50,256 bases of DNA from Anaerobiospirillum sp. (GCA_029258325.1 JARHZF010000128.1:1-50256); one strand, 5' to 3'. Shown: positions 17,549 to 26,922, counted from the stretch's first letter. A program made the numbers and translations. Notes: a model not told the origin generated them from the sequence alone.

Positions 17549-20317
17549 CTACTCTTTTACTTTAGTTGTCTTTTTAGTAGTTGTTCTTTTAGTTGTACTT
17601 GTAGCTTTTTTTGTAGTACTTGCCCTCTTAGTTGTACCTGTAGCTTTTTTTGTAGTACTTGCTCTTTTAGTTGTACTTGTAGCTTTCTTTGTAGTACTTG
17701 TTTTCTTAGTTGCACTAATATTTTCTACAATATCCCACTTTTTACTTGTCTCATTATAAAAAGCAGTCCAACCTGTAGCCTTACCATCAACTTGCGTCAT
17801 AAGGAATTGCTTTTTCATCTTACGTGAAAATCTAACTTCTGTATAATTACCATCATTATCAGTTAAAGGACCTTCTGCTAAATAATGGAACTTAGCAGGT
17901 ATTCTATCCTTAAACTCTTTTAGCTCTTTAACTAAAGGAGCTCTAATTTCTTTGACTTTAGGGAAGTTATGAGCTGCTAAAAATACACCTGTTACACCAT
18001 CACGTAAAACATAGTGTGAACCTTCTGCTTTACATAATAATTCTGGTAAATCAACAGGATCTTCTTTTGGTGGAGCTACATCTCCATTTTTTAAGATCTT
18101 GCGTGTATGCTTACATTCTTCATTTGTACAAAGCATATAAGGACCAAATTTACCAGATTTTTTAACCATGGTAGAGCCACATTTATCACATTCAATAGTA
18201 GGACCTACATCATATTCTGACTCAAAGTTACCCTTTTCCATTAAGTAACCTTGACACTTTGGTGAATTACTACAAATATGTAGTTTTTCTTCTTTGTTTA
18301 TAAAAAATGAATCCATAATTGCGTGACATTTTGGACAACGCTTACGTGCACGCATTAGCTCTGCCTCTTGCTCTTCTGTAAGATCTTTATCGGCAAAAGC
18401 ATTTAAATCTATTTCTTTTAAATCTATAGTATTTTTACATCTTAGATCTTTATGCACAGATTTATCATTATAGCCCATACAAGTTAAGAAAGTACCTGTT
18501 TTACCTGAACGTAAAATCATATTGTACTTACCACACTTAGGACATAAATAATCAAGTTCTAAATACACATTTTCAGCCATACCACCATCACTTTCAGGTA
18601 GGCTTGCTTTATCTAAGGTTGTCTTAAATTTACTATAAAAATCATCTAGACATTTAATCCAATCTTCATGACCTTCAGCTATGTTATCTAATTGTTTTTC
18701 CATATCTGCGGTAAATTGTTTATCCATAAGGTCTGTAAATGATTGCATTAATCTTTCTGTTACCACTTCACCTGTCTTTTCTGCATAGAACTTACCACGC
18801 TCAAGTCTTACATAGCCACGCTCTGATATAGTCTTTATAATAGCAGAATATGTAGATGGACGACCTATACCATCTTTTTCAAGCTCTTTAACTAAAGATG
18901 CCTCTGTATAACGAGCAGGTGGTTGAGTAAAGTGTTGAGCTTTATCTAAAGATACTAATTTAAGCTCATCACCCTTTGCAACATTAGGTAATACAACTTC
19001 ATCACTAGATGTTTTCCATACAGCTCTAAAGCCATCAAAAGTAACAACACGTCCTAATGTCTTTAATTGATATTGACCATTATCAACAAGAATAGTTGTA
19101 GTTAAATACTCTTGAGGTGTCATTTGACATGAAAGATAACGTTGATAAATAAGGTTGTATAACTTTCTTGCATCCTTTTCAATGCTAGCAGGTAAATCCT
19201 CTGCTTTTAAAGTTGCATAAGATGGACGAATAGCTTCATGAGCCTCTTGTGCTTGTCCTTTTGATTTATAGTAATTTGGAGTTTTAGGTAGATATTTATC
19301 TCCAAAATCATGTTTAATTACATCACGAGCTGCAACAATAGCCTCTTGTGATAAATTAACACTATCAGTTCTCATATAAGTAATATAACCATTTTCATAA
19401 AGCTTTTGAGCTACAAGCATAGTCTTACTTACACTAAAACCTAAAACTTGATTTGCAACTTGTTGTAGTGTTGAGGTGGTAAAAGGTGGTTTTGGACTTG
19501 TCTTACCACTTTTTTGTTCAACTGATGAAATTATAAATTTATTCTTTTTAAGCTCTTTTTCAATAGCACTAGCTTCTTTTTCATTATGTATATCTAAGCT
19601 CTTACCATCTTTTTTAAATAAAGATAAATTTAAATTTTCTTTATTTTGTGTCTTAGTCTTTGCATCAATTGTCCAATATTCTTCAGGATTAAAATTCTTA
19701 ATCTCCTTTTCTCTATCGACAATAATTTCAACAGCAACAGATTGTACACGTCCTGCACTAAGACCACGACCTACTTTTTTCCAAAGAAGAGGTGATAATT
19801 TAAAACCTACAACTCTATCTAAATAACGTCTAGTCATTTGAGCTTCAACTAGACTCATATCAATTTCTTTTGGATTTTGAAAAGCTTTTAAGATAGCGTT
19901 TTTAGTAATTTCATTATAAGTTACACGCCAAAATCTATCTTTTTTACCACCTAAAACTTCACGTAAATGCCATGCAATAGCCTCACCCTCTCTATCAGGG
20001 TCAGTTGCAAGATAGATTTTATCGCTTTCTTTAGCAAGAGCTTTAAGTTCTGTTACGACTTTTTTCTTGTCATCCATAATGACATAGTTTGCACGCCACT
20101 TGTCATTAGGATCAACACCCATTTTTTCAAAATCGTTATCTGCCTTTTTTACTCTCTTACCTGTAGTAGTCTCTTTTGTGGTAGATTTAGTTGTACCATT
20201 TTTAGGTAAGTCACGAATATGACCTACTGATGCCTTTACGATGTAATCATCTCCTAAAAAAGCATTAATCTTTTTTGCCTTAGATGGAGACTCCACTATA
20301 ACTAATGTCTTACCCAT
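17549..20317 (-). CDS. topA: DNA topoisomerase I (TopA) with repetitive Lys/Thr-rich tail
   Basis: TopA relaxes negative supercoils. The 922-residue protein has the Toprim domain (LVIVESPSKAKK with Glu9; ATDPDREGEAIAWHL with Asp106 and Asp108), active-site Tyr314 in ITYMRTDS, and three C-terminal Cys4 zinc-ribbon units near 585-735 (CPKCGKYN, CPKCHAIM, CDKCGSTM). Residues 866-922 are a disordered, highly basic tail with three units of S-T-T-K-K-A-T-S-T-T-K-R-A type. That replaces the usual basic end of the C-terminal domain and probably adds non-specific DNA binding. It lies 17 bp after sohB, as in enterobacteria. Confidence 0.96.
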   Translation of the reverse strand: MGKTLVIVESPSKAKKINAFLGDDYIVKASVGHIRDLPKNGTTKSTTKETTTGKRVKKADNDFEKMGVDPNDKWRANYVIMDDKKKVVTELKALAKESDKIYLATDPDREGEAIAWHLREVLGGKKDRFWRVTYNEITKNAILKAFQNPKEIDMSLVEAQMTRRYLDRVVGFKLSPLLWKKVGRGLSAGRVQSVAVEIIVDREKEIKNFNPEEYWTIDAKTKTQNKENLNLSLFKKDGKSLDIHNEKEASAIEKELKKNKFIISSVEQKSGKTSPKPPFTTSTLQQVANQVLGFSVSKTMLVAQKLYENGYITYMRTDSVNLSQEAIVAARDVIKHDFGDKYLPKTPNYYKSKGQAQEAHEAIRPSYATLKAEDLPASIEKDARKLYNLIYQRYLSCQMTPQEYLTTTILVDNGQYQLKTLGRVVTFDGFRAVWKTSSDEVVLPNVAKGDELKLVSLDKAQHFTQPPARYTEASLVKELEKDGIGRPSTYSAIIKTISERGYVRLERGKFYAEKTGEVVTERLMQSFTDLMDKQFTADMEKQLDNIAEGHEDWIKCLDDFYSKFKTTLDKASLPESDGGMAENVYLELDYLCPKCGKYNMILRSGKTGTFLTCMGYNDKSVHKDLRCKNTIDLKEIDLNAFADKDLTEEQEAELMRARKRCPKCHAIMDSFFINKEEKLHICSNSPKCQGYLMEKGNFESEYDVGPTIECDKCGSTMVKKSGKFGPYMLCTNEECKHTRKILKNGDVAPPKEDPVDLPELLCKAEGSHYVLRDGVTGVFLAAHNFPKVKEIRAPLVKELKEFKDRIPAKFHYLAEGPLTDNDGNYTEVRFSRKMKKQFLMTQVDGKATGWTAFYNETSKKWDIVENISATKKTSTTKKATSTTKRASTTKKATGTTKRASTTKKATSTTKRTTTKKTTKVKE
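17582..17698 (-). repeat. 39-bp tandem repeat encoding the topA tail (3 units)
   Basis: Three tandem units of 39 bp code for 13-residue repeats STTKKAT + (S/G)TTKR(A/T); only a few bases differ between units. Repeat number is likely to vary between strains by slippage without a frameshift. Confidence 0.8.
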
Positions 20318-20334
20318 AGTATAAAAAACCTACC

Positions 20335-21477
20335 TTATCTAATTACTTTATATGTCTCATCATCATTTACTGATGCGAGAATATTTTCTTTTATAGAAGT
20401 TTTTAAGCCACATAAAACTAATAATTCTTTTATCTTTGAAATTATAGTTTTATTTTCTTTTTTAACAATATCTATTTTTAATGCAAGATCATAGGTATGC
20501 ATTGTTCTATTATAAATATATTCATCTGATGTTGATATTTCATCAATTAAACCATAGTTTAATGCATCTATTGCAAGCCAATGTTCACCTGTTGCAATTT
20601 TCTCAATATCTAAATTAGGTCTATATTTTAAAATTTGCTCTTTAAAACGCATATGAATAAGTTCAAGCTCTTCTTTAAACTTAGCACGACCTTCATCTGT
20701 ATTCTCACCAAAGAAAGTAAGTGTTCTTTTATACTTACCTGCTGTAATTTGTTCATATTCAATATCATGTTTATTTAAAACTTTATTAAAGTTTGGAATA
20801 GAAGCAACTACACCTACAGAGCCAATATAAGAAAAAGGAGCAGCTACAATCTTATTTGCAACACAAGCCATTAAATAGCCACCAGATGCTGCAACAGAAT
20901 CTACAGTACAAACTAAATTAATATTTCTATCTCTAATACGTGTAAGTTCTGATGCACAAAGACCATAAGAATTTACCATACCACCTGGAGAGGTTAGATT
21001 AACAATAACTTCGTCTTTATCTGTAGCTACATCTAAAATAGCATCAACTTGCTGTCTTAAATTTTCAACTTCAGAACCTTTAGTATCACCATTAAAGTTA
21101 ATTACAAATAAATTTTTAGGGCAAAAAACACCATTTTGCTCTTTTTCTTGTAAAGATTTTAAGAACAATTCTCTTTCTTTTTTCTTATTAATTTTTTTAT
21201 CTTTACTATTCTTTTTCTTTTCTTTATCGAGCTCTTTTAATTCTTTTTCATCTAAAAGCTTAGTGTCAGGATGAGCTTTTCTCATCTCCTTTTCTAAAAA
21301 CTTCTTTCTCTTTTTAAATTTATCTTTAAGATCTATTAATTTTAAATTTATCTTATTTTTACCATCTAAATTTTTAGATTTTAAAGCTGCAATAAGTCCT
21401 ACTATTGGCAAGGATAAAAGAGCAACTATAATTAAAGTCTTTAAGAAAAAAGATGCTATATCTAAAAAAAATTCCAT
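20335..21477 (-). CDS. sohB: Inner-membrane S49-family serine peptidase SohB
   Basis: The 380-residue protein has an N-terminal membrane segment (about 11-32), a long Lys/Glu-rich stretch (about 35-110, probably coiled) and a ClpP-fold S49 domain. The nucleophile is Ser198 in SVAASGGY and the general base is Lys250 in GKYKRTLTFFGEN, matching E. coli SohB closely. SohB is a putative periplasmic-side protease and multicopy suppressor of HtrA loss. The ATG at 21477 with GGTGG upstream is preferred over an in-frame TTG three bases earlier. It forms a unit with topA and follows the cvfB-like gene by 17-20 bp. Confidence 0.9.
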   Translation of the reverse strand: MEFFLDIASFFLKTLIIVALLSLPIVGLIAALKSKNLDGKNKINLKLIDLKDKFKKRKKFLEKEMRKAHPDTKLLDEKELKELDKEKKKNSKDKKINKKKERELFLKSLQEKEQNGVFCPKNLFVINFNGDTKGSEVENLRQQVDAILDVATDKDEVIVNLTSPGGMVNSYGLCASELTRIRDRNINLVCTVDSVAASGGYLMACVANKIVAAPFSYIGSVGVVASIPNFNKVLNKHDIEYEQITAGKYKRTLTFFGENTDEGRAKFKEELELIHMRFKEQILKYRPNLDIEKIATGEHWLAIDALNYGLIDEISTSDEYIYNRTMHTYDLALKIDIVKKENKTIISKIKELLVLCGLKTSIKENILASVNDDETYKVIR

Positions 21478-21497
21478 CAAAAACCACCTTATTTATA

Positions 21498-22373
21498 TTA
21501 TAAATCTTTACTATCTAAGGCTTTAATACCTTTTTCTGTTATCTTTAAGCAATCATCATCAATCACTATATATTGTTGTTTATATAAATGACCTATAGCT
21601 TTTTTAAACTTACCCTTAGATAGACCTAAAACTCTTTCAATCTCGTTTGGATCTGACTTATCTGTAAGATATAAAACACCATCGTCATTATATATTACGG
21701 ATAAAATAGCAAAAGCAGCCTTTTCTATACCCTCACGACCTCTTTCATTTAATGTTATATCAAGTTTACCATCATTACGAGCATTTAAGATAAAACCATC
21801 TACTCTCTTACCTATAGATATAGGTTTTACAATATCATTTTTATAGATAAGACCATAGTATTTATCATCAACTATAACACGATAGCCTAAAGGAGTATGA
21901 GATATAGCAACAACACGAACTTTATCACCATTTTTATAAAGTTTTAATGGTGCTTTATCTTCTATATATTTATTAAATCTTTGTGTACCAAAAAGACGAC
22001 CTTTATCATCTATAGCTATTAAGACAAGAGCATCACGCCCTACCTCAAAAGTTCCTCTTTGTTCTGATACAGGAACTACTAATTCTTTTGGAATTCCTAA
22101 ATCTAAATAGGCTGTACCACAATCTAATGAAGTAACTTTAAGTTTACCTGTTTGTCCTAAAAGGAAATAAGGATGTCTTGCTGTTGCGTATACTCTTTGA
22201 TTATCTACATATAAAAATACATTTAGAAACTGACCTATTTCACAATCTTTTGGTAATTGTCTTCTTGGAACAAAAAGAGAACCAAAGTCTTTAGCATCAA
22301 CAAATGCACCTTGATCGTTTAAATCAACGATTTCTAAGTTATTCATATAACCTAAGCGAACTTCATCTTGCAT
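21498..22373 (-). CDS. CvfB/YitL-type S1-domain RNA-binding protein
   Basis: The 291-residue protein has several S1-like beta-barrel segments (the first at about 5-60 with FVPRRQLP; others to about 210) and a C-terminal winged-helix-like part (VLGLSKGKFKKAIGHLYKQQYI). This is the architecture of CvfB/YitL, a putative RNA-binding regulator of gene expression. GAGG six bases before the ATG at 22373 decides the start over one at 22385. It leads the cvfB-sohB-topA group, separated from rplY by a terminator. Confidence 0.82.
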   Translation of the reverse strand: MQDEVRLGYMNNLEIVDLNDQGAFVDAKDFGSLFVPRRQLPKDCEIGQFLNVFLYVDNQRVYATARHPYFLLGQTGKLKVTSLDCGTAYLDLGIPKELVVPVSEQRGTFEVGRDALVLIAIDDKGRLFGTQRFNKYIEDKAPLKLYKNGDKVRVVAISHTPLGYRVIVDDKYYGLIYKNDIVKPISIGKRVDGFILNARNDGKLDITLNERGREGIEKAAFAILSVIYNDDGVLYLTDKSDPNEIERVLGLSKGKFKKAIGHLYKQQYIVIDDDCLKITEKGIKALDSKDL

Positions 22374-22421
22374 TTTTAGCCTCATAAAAAATTTTTCTTT
22401 TTTATTATTATAAAAACAAAT

Positions 22422-22458
22422 AAAAAAAGCTACCTTTTTAATAAAAAGTAGCTTTTTT
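22422..22458 (-). terminator. Strong terminator of rplY
   Basis: AAAAAAGCTAC and GTAGCTTTTTT are perfectly paired, with the inner TTTTT and AAAAA extending the stem after one unpaired base. It is symmetrical and may work on both strands; it starts about 40 bp after the rplY stop. Confidence 0.9.
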
Positions 22459-22498
22459 AATAAAACGTTACTAAACGTTTAAAAAAATCTTTTATCGA

Positions 22499-22786
22499 TT
22501 AAGCACGCATAAAATCAACGTGAATAATACGTGAAGTTACTGGATGGCGTTGAATTGCAACTGGCTTAACAGTAATTGCTTGACCATCTAGATTAATGGT
22601 TAGAGTTTCTTTGTAGAACTCATCTTTGATAGAAGCTAAAATTAATTTCTTCTCATCTAAAGTAATTGAAACAGTATCAACATTTGCACCAACGATGATT
22701 GCTGGAATTTGTGCATTGCGACGTAGGCGGCGGCTCGCACCTCTACCTAAATCATTACGAACTTGTGCATCTAAAGTAATTGCCAT
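22499..22786 (-). CDS. rplY: Ribosomal protein bL25 (short form)
   Basis: The 95-residue protein binds 5S rRNA in the large ribosomal subunit. It begins MAITLDAQVRNDLGRGASRRLRR and ends HPVTSRIIHVDFMR, as in E. coli RplY (94 residues); the CTC-type C-terminal extension is absent. It is transcribed alone and its terminator is strong. Confidence 0.96.
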   Translation of the reverse strand: MAITLDAQVRNDLGRGASRRLRRNAQIPAIIVGANVDTVSITLDEKKLILASIKDEFYKETLTINLDGQAITVKPVAIQRHPVTSRIIHVDFMRA

Positions 22787-23159
22787 TTTGGTAATCCTAT
22801 AAATTAAAATTAAAATAAATAAAACTTATCTTTCGCGACCAAAAGAAAAGTTGCAATATTATACATAAATAAGATCTAAACTTAAAGTAATTTTTTATAA
22901 AAATTTAGCTTATTTGTCTCATATATTAATAAGTAAAAATTTATAAAATTCTTTTTTTGAAAAATACCTAACTTTTTTATTTAGTGTCATAATAAAAAGA
23001 TGCTTTTATAATTTACTTTTAAGCTCAAAGTTAAAACTTAATTCATGTTATTTTTGCATTATTACAAAAAAAACATACTACTTTTGTAAAAAACGTAAAT
23101 ATCACATGAAATTAAAACTTTAGTAGTAAAAGATAGATATGTTTTTAAGAGATTTTATT
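22787..23159. other. Intergenic region between rplY and the dCMP deaminase gene
   Basis: About 373 bp without a gene, holding two divergent promoters. The clear element is repeat copy D (23042-23110), which lies only 49 bp before the deaminase start and therefore probably inside its promoter or leader. Confidence 0.6.
23042..23110 (-). repeat. Palindromic intergenic repeat, copy D
   Basis: On the minus strand it starts TTCATGTGATATTTACGTTT. Its ends, TTCATGTTA and TCACATGAA on the plus strand, are nearly perfect terminal inverted repeats. It is about 10 bp shorter than copies A and B. Confidence 0.65.
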
Positions 23160-23690
23160 ATGGATAACTTAAACGATTTTCAAAGACCATCAAAAGATAT
23201 GTCTTTTATGGATATTGCAGATACTGTATCTATGCGTTCTACTTGTCTTAGACGCCGTTATGGTGCAGTTATAGTATCAAAAGATGGTCGTATAGTATCT
23301 ACAGGATATAATGGTGCACCACGCCATAGAGAAAATTGCTCTGATTTAGGTTCTTGTTTACGTGAAGAGCTTAAGATAAAACCAGGTACACATTATGAAT
23401 TATGTAGAGCTGTTCATGCAGAGGCTAATGCTATTATAAATGGTAATCCTTTAGATATAGTTGGCTCAACTTTATATCTAGCAGGTCGTGATGTAGCTAC
23501 AAACTCTTATGCAAAATCTAATAAACCTTGTTCTATGTGTGAACGTTTAATTTTAAATGCTCAAATACAAAGAGTTGTATTGCGTGATGAAGATGGTAAT
23601 TTAATCTCCATAGATCCACTTTCTTGGGAAGATGACTCAAAAACAATAAAAGCTATTTACTTAAATATGCAAAAGAATAAAGAAGTTTAA
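23160..23690 (+). CDS. dCMP deaminase (ComE/T4-type zinc deaminase)
   Basis: It deaminates dCMP to dUMP. The 176-residue protein shows the zinc site H-A-E-A-N (catalytic Glu), P-C-S-M-C, and the second Cys/His cluster typical of dCMP deaminases (GAPRHRENC, then GSCLREE and HYELCRAVHAE). An in-frame ATG seven codons earlier exists, but TAAGAG seven bases before the ATG at 23160 favours that start. It is monocistronic, followed by a terminator. ComE-like proteins of unclear role belong to the same family. Confidence 0.88.
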   Translation: MDNLNDFQRPSKDMSFMDIADTVSMRSTCLRRRYGAVIVSKDGRIVSTGYNGAPRHRENCSDLGSCLREELKIKPGTHYELCRAVHAEANAIINGNPLDIVGSTLYLAGRDVATNSYAKSNKPCSMCERLILNAQIQRVVLRDEDGNLISIDPLSWEDDSKTIKAIYLNMQKNKEV

Positions 23691-23699
23691 TAAAAGATA

Positions 23700-23746
23700 T
23701 GCCAAATAATTATATGTTTATATAAATATTTGGCATTATTTTTTAT
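23700..23746 (+). terminator. Terminator of the dCMP deaminase gene
   Basis: TGCCAAATA-a-TTATAT pairs with ATATAA-a-TATTTGGCA around GTTT, followed by TTATTTTTT. It begins 9 bp after the stop codon. Confidence 0.88.
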
Positions 23747-24155
23747 AAAAACAAAATCTTCCATACAAGGTAAAAAATAATGTTTTTTATATAAATTAAA
23801 GAAAATATATTTAGCTAAAAATTATAAAATTTTATAAAAAAGTAAAAAAATTTAATAAAAAAATATTATATAGATCACAAAACTTACAAATTTATAAAAA
23901 TTTGCAAATAAAAAAATATATTTAAATTAGATTTAATATATAAATCTTACCTAATAAGGTTAAATTAAAAATTAAATTAATTATAAAAATAATTTTTTTA
24001 TCTTATATAGATTTTTTTATTTTTATACATAAAGTTATATTTTAAGAAAATTAAATTAAATTATAATTTATAAAAATATAAATTATATTAAATTAAACTT
24101 ATTTATATAAAATAGATATTTTTTATTAATTTATTTAGTATATTTTTATACAACA

Positions 24156-24184
24156 TTGACATTGTATATTTACTTAATTACACT
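24156..24184 (+). promoter_or_regulatory. Sigma-70 type promoter of the feo operon
   Basis: TTGACA (24156-24161), a 17-bp spacer, and TACACT (24179-24184). The -35 is a perfect consensus match. An inverted repeat, ATACAA, 8 bases, TTGTAT (24148-24167), covers the -35 element and could be a second regulator site. Confidence 0.7.
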
Positions 24185-24197
24185 ACCCACAATTTTT

Positions 24198-24213
24198 GTT
24201 AGCCTTTGCTAAC
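24198..24213 (+). promoter_or_regulatory. DtxR/MntR-like operator downstream of the feo promoter
   Basis: GTTAGC-CTTT-GCTAAC is a perfect inverted repeat about 14 bp after the -10 element, hence at or just after the transcription start. The core TAGC, 4 bases, GCTA, including the CTTT/AAAG spacer, is the same as in the E. coli MntR box as I remember it. A metal-dependent DtxR-family repressor acting here on iron uptake is a reasonable inference. Confidence 0.55.
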
Positions 24214-24265
24214 TATTATAAAAGTCATATTGTTCAATATATTCATAACTAAAGAGGATTATTTT

Positions 24266-24475
24266 ATGCCTTTAGCTTTAGCTAAAACAGGAGATCTTCA
24301 AACCATTCAAAAAATAAATGGTAATGATGAAATTAAGGCTTTTTTAGAAAGTTTAGGTTTTGTTGTTGGAGCTAATATTACCGTTGTATCTGAAATACAT
24401 GGAAATATGATTGTAAATATCAAAGGTTCCCGTGTTGCAATAAGTAAAGCAATGGCAAATAGAATCTTAGTTTAG
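24266..24475 (+). CDS. feoA: FeoA-like SH3-domain protein, first copy
   Basis: The 69-residue cytosolic protein has the FeoA SH3-like pattern (LAKTGDLQTIQKINGNDEIKAFLESLGFVVG, then VNIKGSRVAISKAMANRI). FeoA supports ferrous iron transport by FeoB. GAGG upstream of the ATG at 24266 decides the start, which makes the longer in-frame reading unlikely. A second feoA follows after 10 bp. Confidence 0.85.
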   Translation: MPLALAKTGDLQTIQKINGNDEIKAFLESLGFVVGANITVVSEIHGNMIVNIKGSRVAISKAMANRILV

Positions 24476-24485
24476 GAGAAATTAA

Positions 24486-24716
24486 ATGGAACCATCTAAA
24501 ACATTAAAAGATGTAAAAATTGGAGATACTGTTACTGTTGTAAAGTTAACAGGTCAAGGTTTGGTAAAAAGACGCATTATGGATATGGGGATAACTAAAG
24601 GTACATCTATTTTTGTTAGAAAAGTAGCCCCTTTAGGTGATCCTATGGAAGTTACAGTAAAAGGATATGAGCTTTCTTTACGCAAAGAAGATGCTCAAAT
24701 GATAGCAGTTGAATAA
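24486..24716 (+). CDS. feoA: FeoA-like SH3-domain protein, second copy
   Basis: This 76-residue FeoA (KIGDTVTVVKLTGQGLVKRRIMDMGITKG, PLGDPMEVTVKGYELSLRKEDA) is closer to the usual family pattern than the first copy. AGGAGA lies at the end of the first feoA. The two are clearly different in sequence, so they may have separate roles, perhaps as a heteromeric FeoA pair on FeoB. feoB follows after about 41 bp. Confidence 0.9.
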   Translation: MEPSKTLKDVKIGDTVTVVKLTGQGLVKRRIMDMGITKGTSIFVRKVAPLGDPMEVTVKGYELSLRKEDAQMIAVE

Positions 24717-24757
24717 GTTAAATTTAATACTTTTTGATAAATGGAGTTTATCATAAT

Positions 24758-26902
24758 ATGTCTATAAAAATTGCTCTTGCTGGAAATCCAAATAGTGGTA
24801 AAACGACTTTATTTAATGCTTTAACAGGCTCTAATCAATATGTTGGTAACTGGCCTGGTGTAACTGTAGAGAAAAAAGAAGGTAAATTAAAAGGAAATAA
24901 AGATGTTATTATCATGGATTTACCTGGTATTTACTCCCTATCTCCTTACACTTTAGAGGAAGTTGTATCTCGTAATTATTTAATTGAAGATAGACCTGAT
25001 GGTATCTTAAATATTATTGATGGTACTAATCTTGAAAGAAATCTATACCTAACTACACAACTTGCTGAATTAGGTATACCTATGATCATAGCTATCAATA
25101 TGATAGATGTGGTAGAAAAAAATGGCGATATCATCAATATTAAAAAGCTATCTGAAGATCTTGGTTGCAAAGTTATTGAAATATCAGCATTAAAAGGTAT
25201 AAATCTTCAAGAAATAACAAATGAAATTATAAAACTCTCATCTATAGATAGACATATAGCAAAACACAAGTTTAATAATTCTTTAGAAAGTGCTTTAGAT
25301 TTAATTGAAAATAAGCTTTCTAACATACCTACAGCTTTACGCCGTTTTTATGCTGTAAAACTTTTTGAGCGTGATAGTAAAATTTTAGAAAAACTTGATA
25401 ATAAGTTTGATATAGAAGACATCATTCAAAAAGTAGAAAAAGAAATGGATGATGATAGTGAAAGCATAATTATAAATGAAAGATATGCTTATATTTCAAC
25501 TTTAATAAATGATTGTTATACAAGAAAAAATCAAAATACTCTAACTTTATCTGACAAAATAGATCAAATAGTTACTAATAGATGGCTTGCTATGCCTATC
25601 TTTGCTGTAATTATTTATTTTGTATATTACATGTCTATAACTGTTATTGGTGATTTTGTAACAGGCATAGCAGGCGATATTTTATTTGGTGATGGTTTCT
25701 ATTTTATACCAGGTCTACCTGTTATTACAGAAAATGTTTTAGATGCATTAGCTGTTGATGGTTGGCTTAAGAGTCTTATTATAAATGGTATTATGTCAGG
25801 TGTAGGTGCTGTTTTAATCTTTGTACCTCAAATGTTAGTACTATTTATATTTTTAGCTTTTCTTGAAGGCTGTGGCTATATGGCTCGTGTTGCCTTTATT
25901 ATGGATAGACTTTTTAGAAGATTTGGTCTAAGTGGTAAATCTTTTATTCCTATGCTAGTAGGTCTTGGTTGTGGCGTTCCTGCTGTTATGGCATCTCGTA
26001 CAATTGAAAGCGATCATGATAGACGTATGACCGTTATGACTACTACCTTTATTCCATGTGGTGCAAAACTACCTATTATTGCACTAATTGCAGGTGCTTT
26101 ATTTAATGGAGCTTCATGGGTAGCACCAAGTGCTTACTTTGTTGGTATTGCTGCTATTGTTATATCAGGTATTATATTAAAGAAAACAAAGATGTTCGCA
26201 GGAGATCCAACTCCTTTTGTTATGGAATTACCTGCCTATCATATGCCAACTTTAGGTAGTATTTTAAGAAGTATGTGGGAGAGAGGTTCTTCTTTTATCA
26301 AAAAAGCAGGTACAGTTATCCTTATATCTGAAATAGTGTTATGGTTCTTACGTAGTATTGGCACAACAGCTACAGGCTTTGGTATGGTAGACAATCTAAA
26401 TGATAGTGTACTTGCTCATCTTGGCTCTACTATAGCATGGATATTTAGCCCTCTTGGTTTTGGTCAATGGGAATCTGTTGTAGCTGCAATTACAGGTTTA
26501 ATTGCTAAAGAAAATGTTGTTGCTACCTTTGGTGTTCTTTTTGGTTTTGCTGAAGTTGCAGAAGATGGTGGTGAGTATTGGTCAACATTATCAACTTTCT
26601 TTACTCCAGCTGCAGCTTATAGTTTCTTAGTATTTAATTTACTTTGTGCACCATGCTTTGCTGCTATTGGTGCTATAAAAAGAGAAATGGATAATACTAA
26701 ATGGACTTGGTTTGCTATTGGTTATCAAACAAGCTTTGCCTACTCTGTATCATTATGTGTCTATCAAATAGGCTCTCTCATAACAGGAGATCAAAGTTTT
26801 GGTATTGGCTCTATAGTAGCAATTTTAATTCTAATTACTTTTGCCTACTTATTATTAAAACCACAAAAAGCACAAAAAAATATCTTAACAAATGTGGCTT
26901 AA
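24758..26902 (+). CDS. feoB: Ferrous iron transporter FeoB
   Basis: FeoB imports Fe2+ across the inner membrane, with an N-terminal G domain. The 714-residue protein shows G1 GNPNSGKTT near the N-terminus, switch region GNWPGVTVEKK, G3 DLPGIYSL, G4 NMID, a helical GDI-like region (about 170-265), then two Gate regions with several membrane helices and conserved Cys in IPCGAKLP and LLCAPCFAAIGA. An in-frame TTG eight codons earlier is possible; the ATG directly before S-I-K-I-A-L-A-G-N fits the family. It is followed by a small Cys-rich membrane protein. Confidence 0.95.
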   Translation: MSIKIALAGNPNSGKTTLFNALTGSNQYVGNWPGVTVEKKEGKLKGNKDVIIMDLPGIYSLSPYTLEEVVSRNYLIEDRPDGILNIIDGTNLERNLYLTTQLAELGIPMIIAINMIDVVEKNGDIINIKKLSEDLGCKVIEISALKGINLQEITNEIIKLSSIDRHIAKHKFNNSLESALDLIENKLSNIPTALRRFYAVKLFERDSKILEKLDNKFDIEDIIQKVEKEMDDDSESIIINERYAYISTLINDCYTRKNQNTLTLSDKIDQIVTNRWLAMPIFAVIIYFVYYMSITVIGDFVTGIAGDILFGDGFYFIPGLPVITENVLDALAVDGWLKSLIINGIMSGVGAVLIFVPQMLVLFIFLAFLEGCGYMARVAFIMDRLFRRFGLSGKSFIPMLVGLGCGVPAVMASRTIESDHDRRMTVMTTTFIPCGAKLPIIALIAGALFNGASWVAPSAYFVGIAAIVISGIILKKTKMFAGDPTPFVMELPAYHMPTLGSILRSMWERGSSFIKKAGTVILISEIVLWFLRSIGTTATGFGMVDNLNDSVLAHLGSTIAWIFSPLGFGQWESVVAAITGLIAKENVVATFGVLFGFAEVAEDGGEYWSTLSTFFTPAAAYSFLVFNLLCAPCFAAIGAIKREMDNTKWTWFAIGYQTSFAYSVSLCVYQIGSLITGDQSFGIGSIVAILILITFAYLLLKPQKAQKNILTNVA

Positions 26903-26922
26903 TACAAATAAAGGATTATTTT

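Larger units (their letters stand above)
23691..24265. other. Intergenic region upstream of the feo operon
   Basis: About 575 bp, among the most AT-rich DNA in the window, with no gene. It holds the dCMP deaminase terminator (23700-23746), a weak CRP-like right half-site (AGATCACA at about 23872), and a well-formed feo promoter with an operator-like palindrome at 24148-24213. Confidence 0.7.

Noticed and set aside
17560-17715. Possible CRISPR-like array because of regular repeats
   Set aside because: The repeats are in frame within topA, have no unique spacers, and encode a regular protein tail.
23872-23879. CRP site upstream of feo (AGATCACA)
   Set aside because: Only the right half matches; the left half (TATTA) is poor. 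The same holds for the half-site near 48743.
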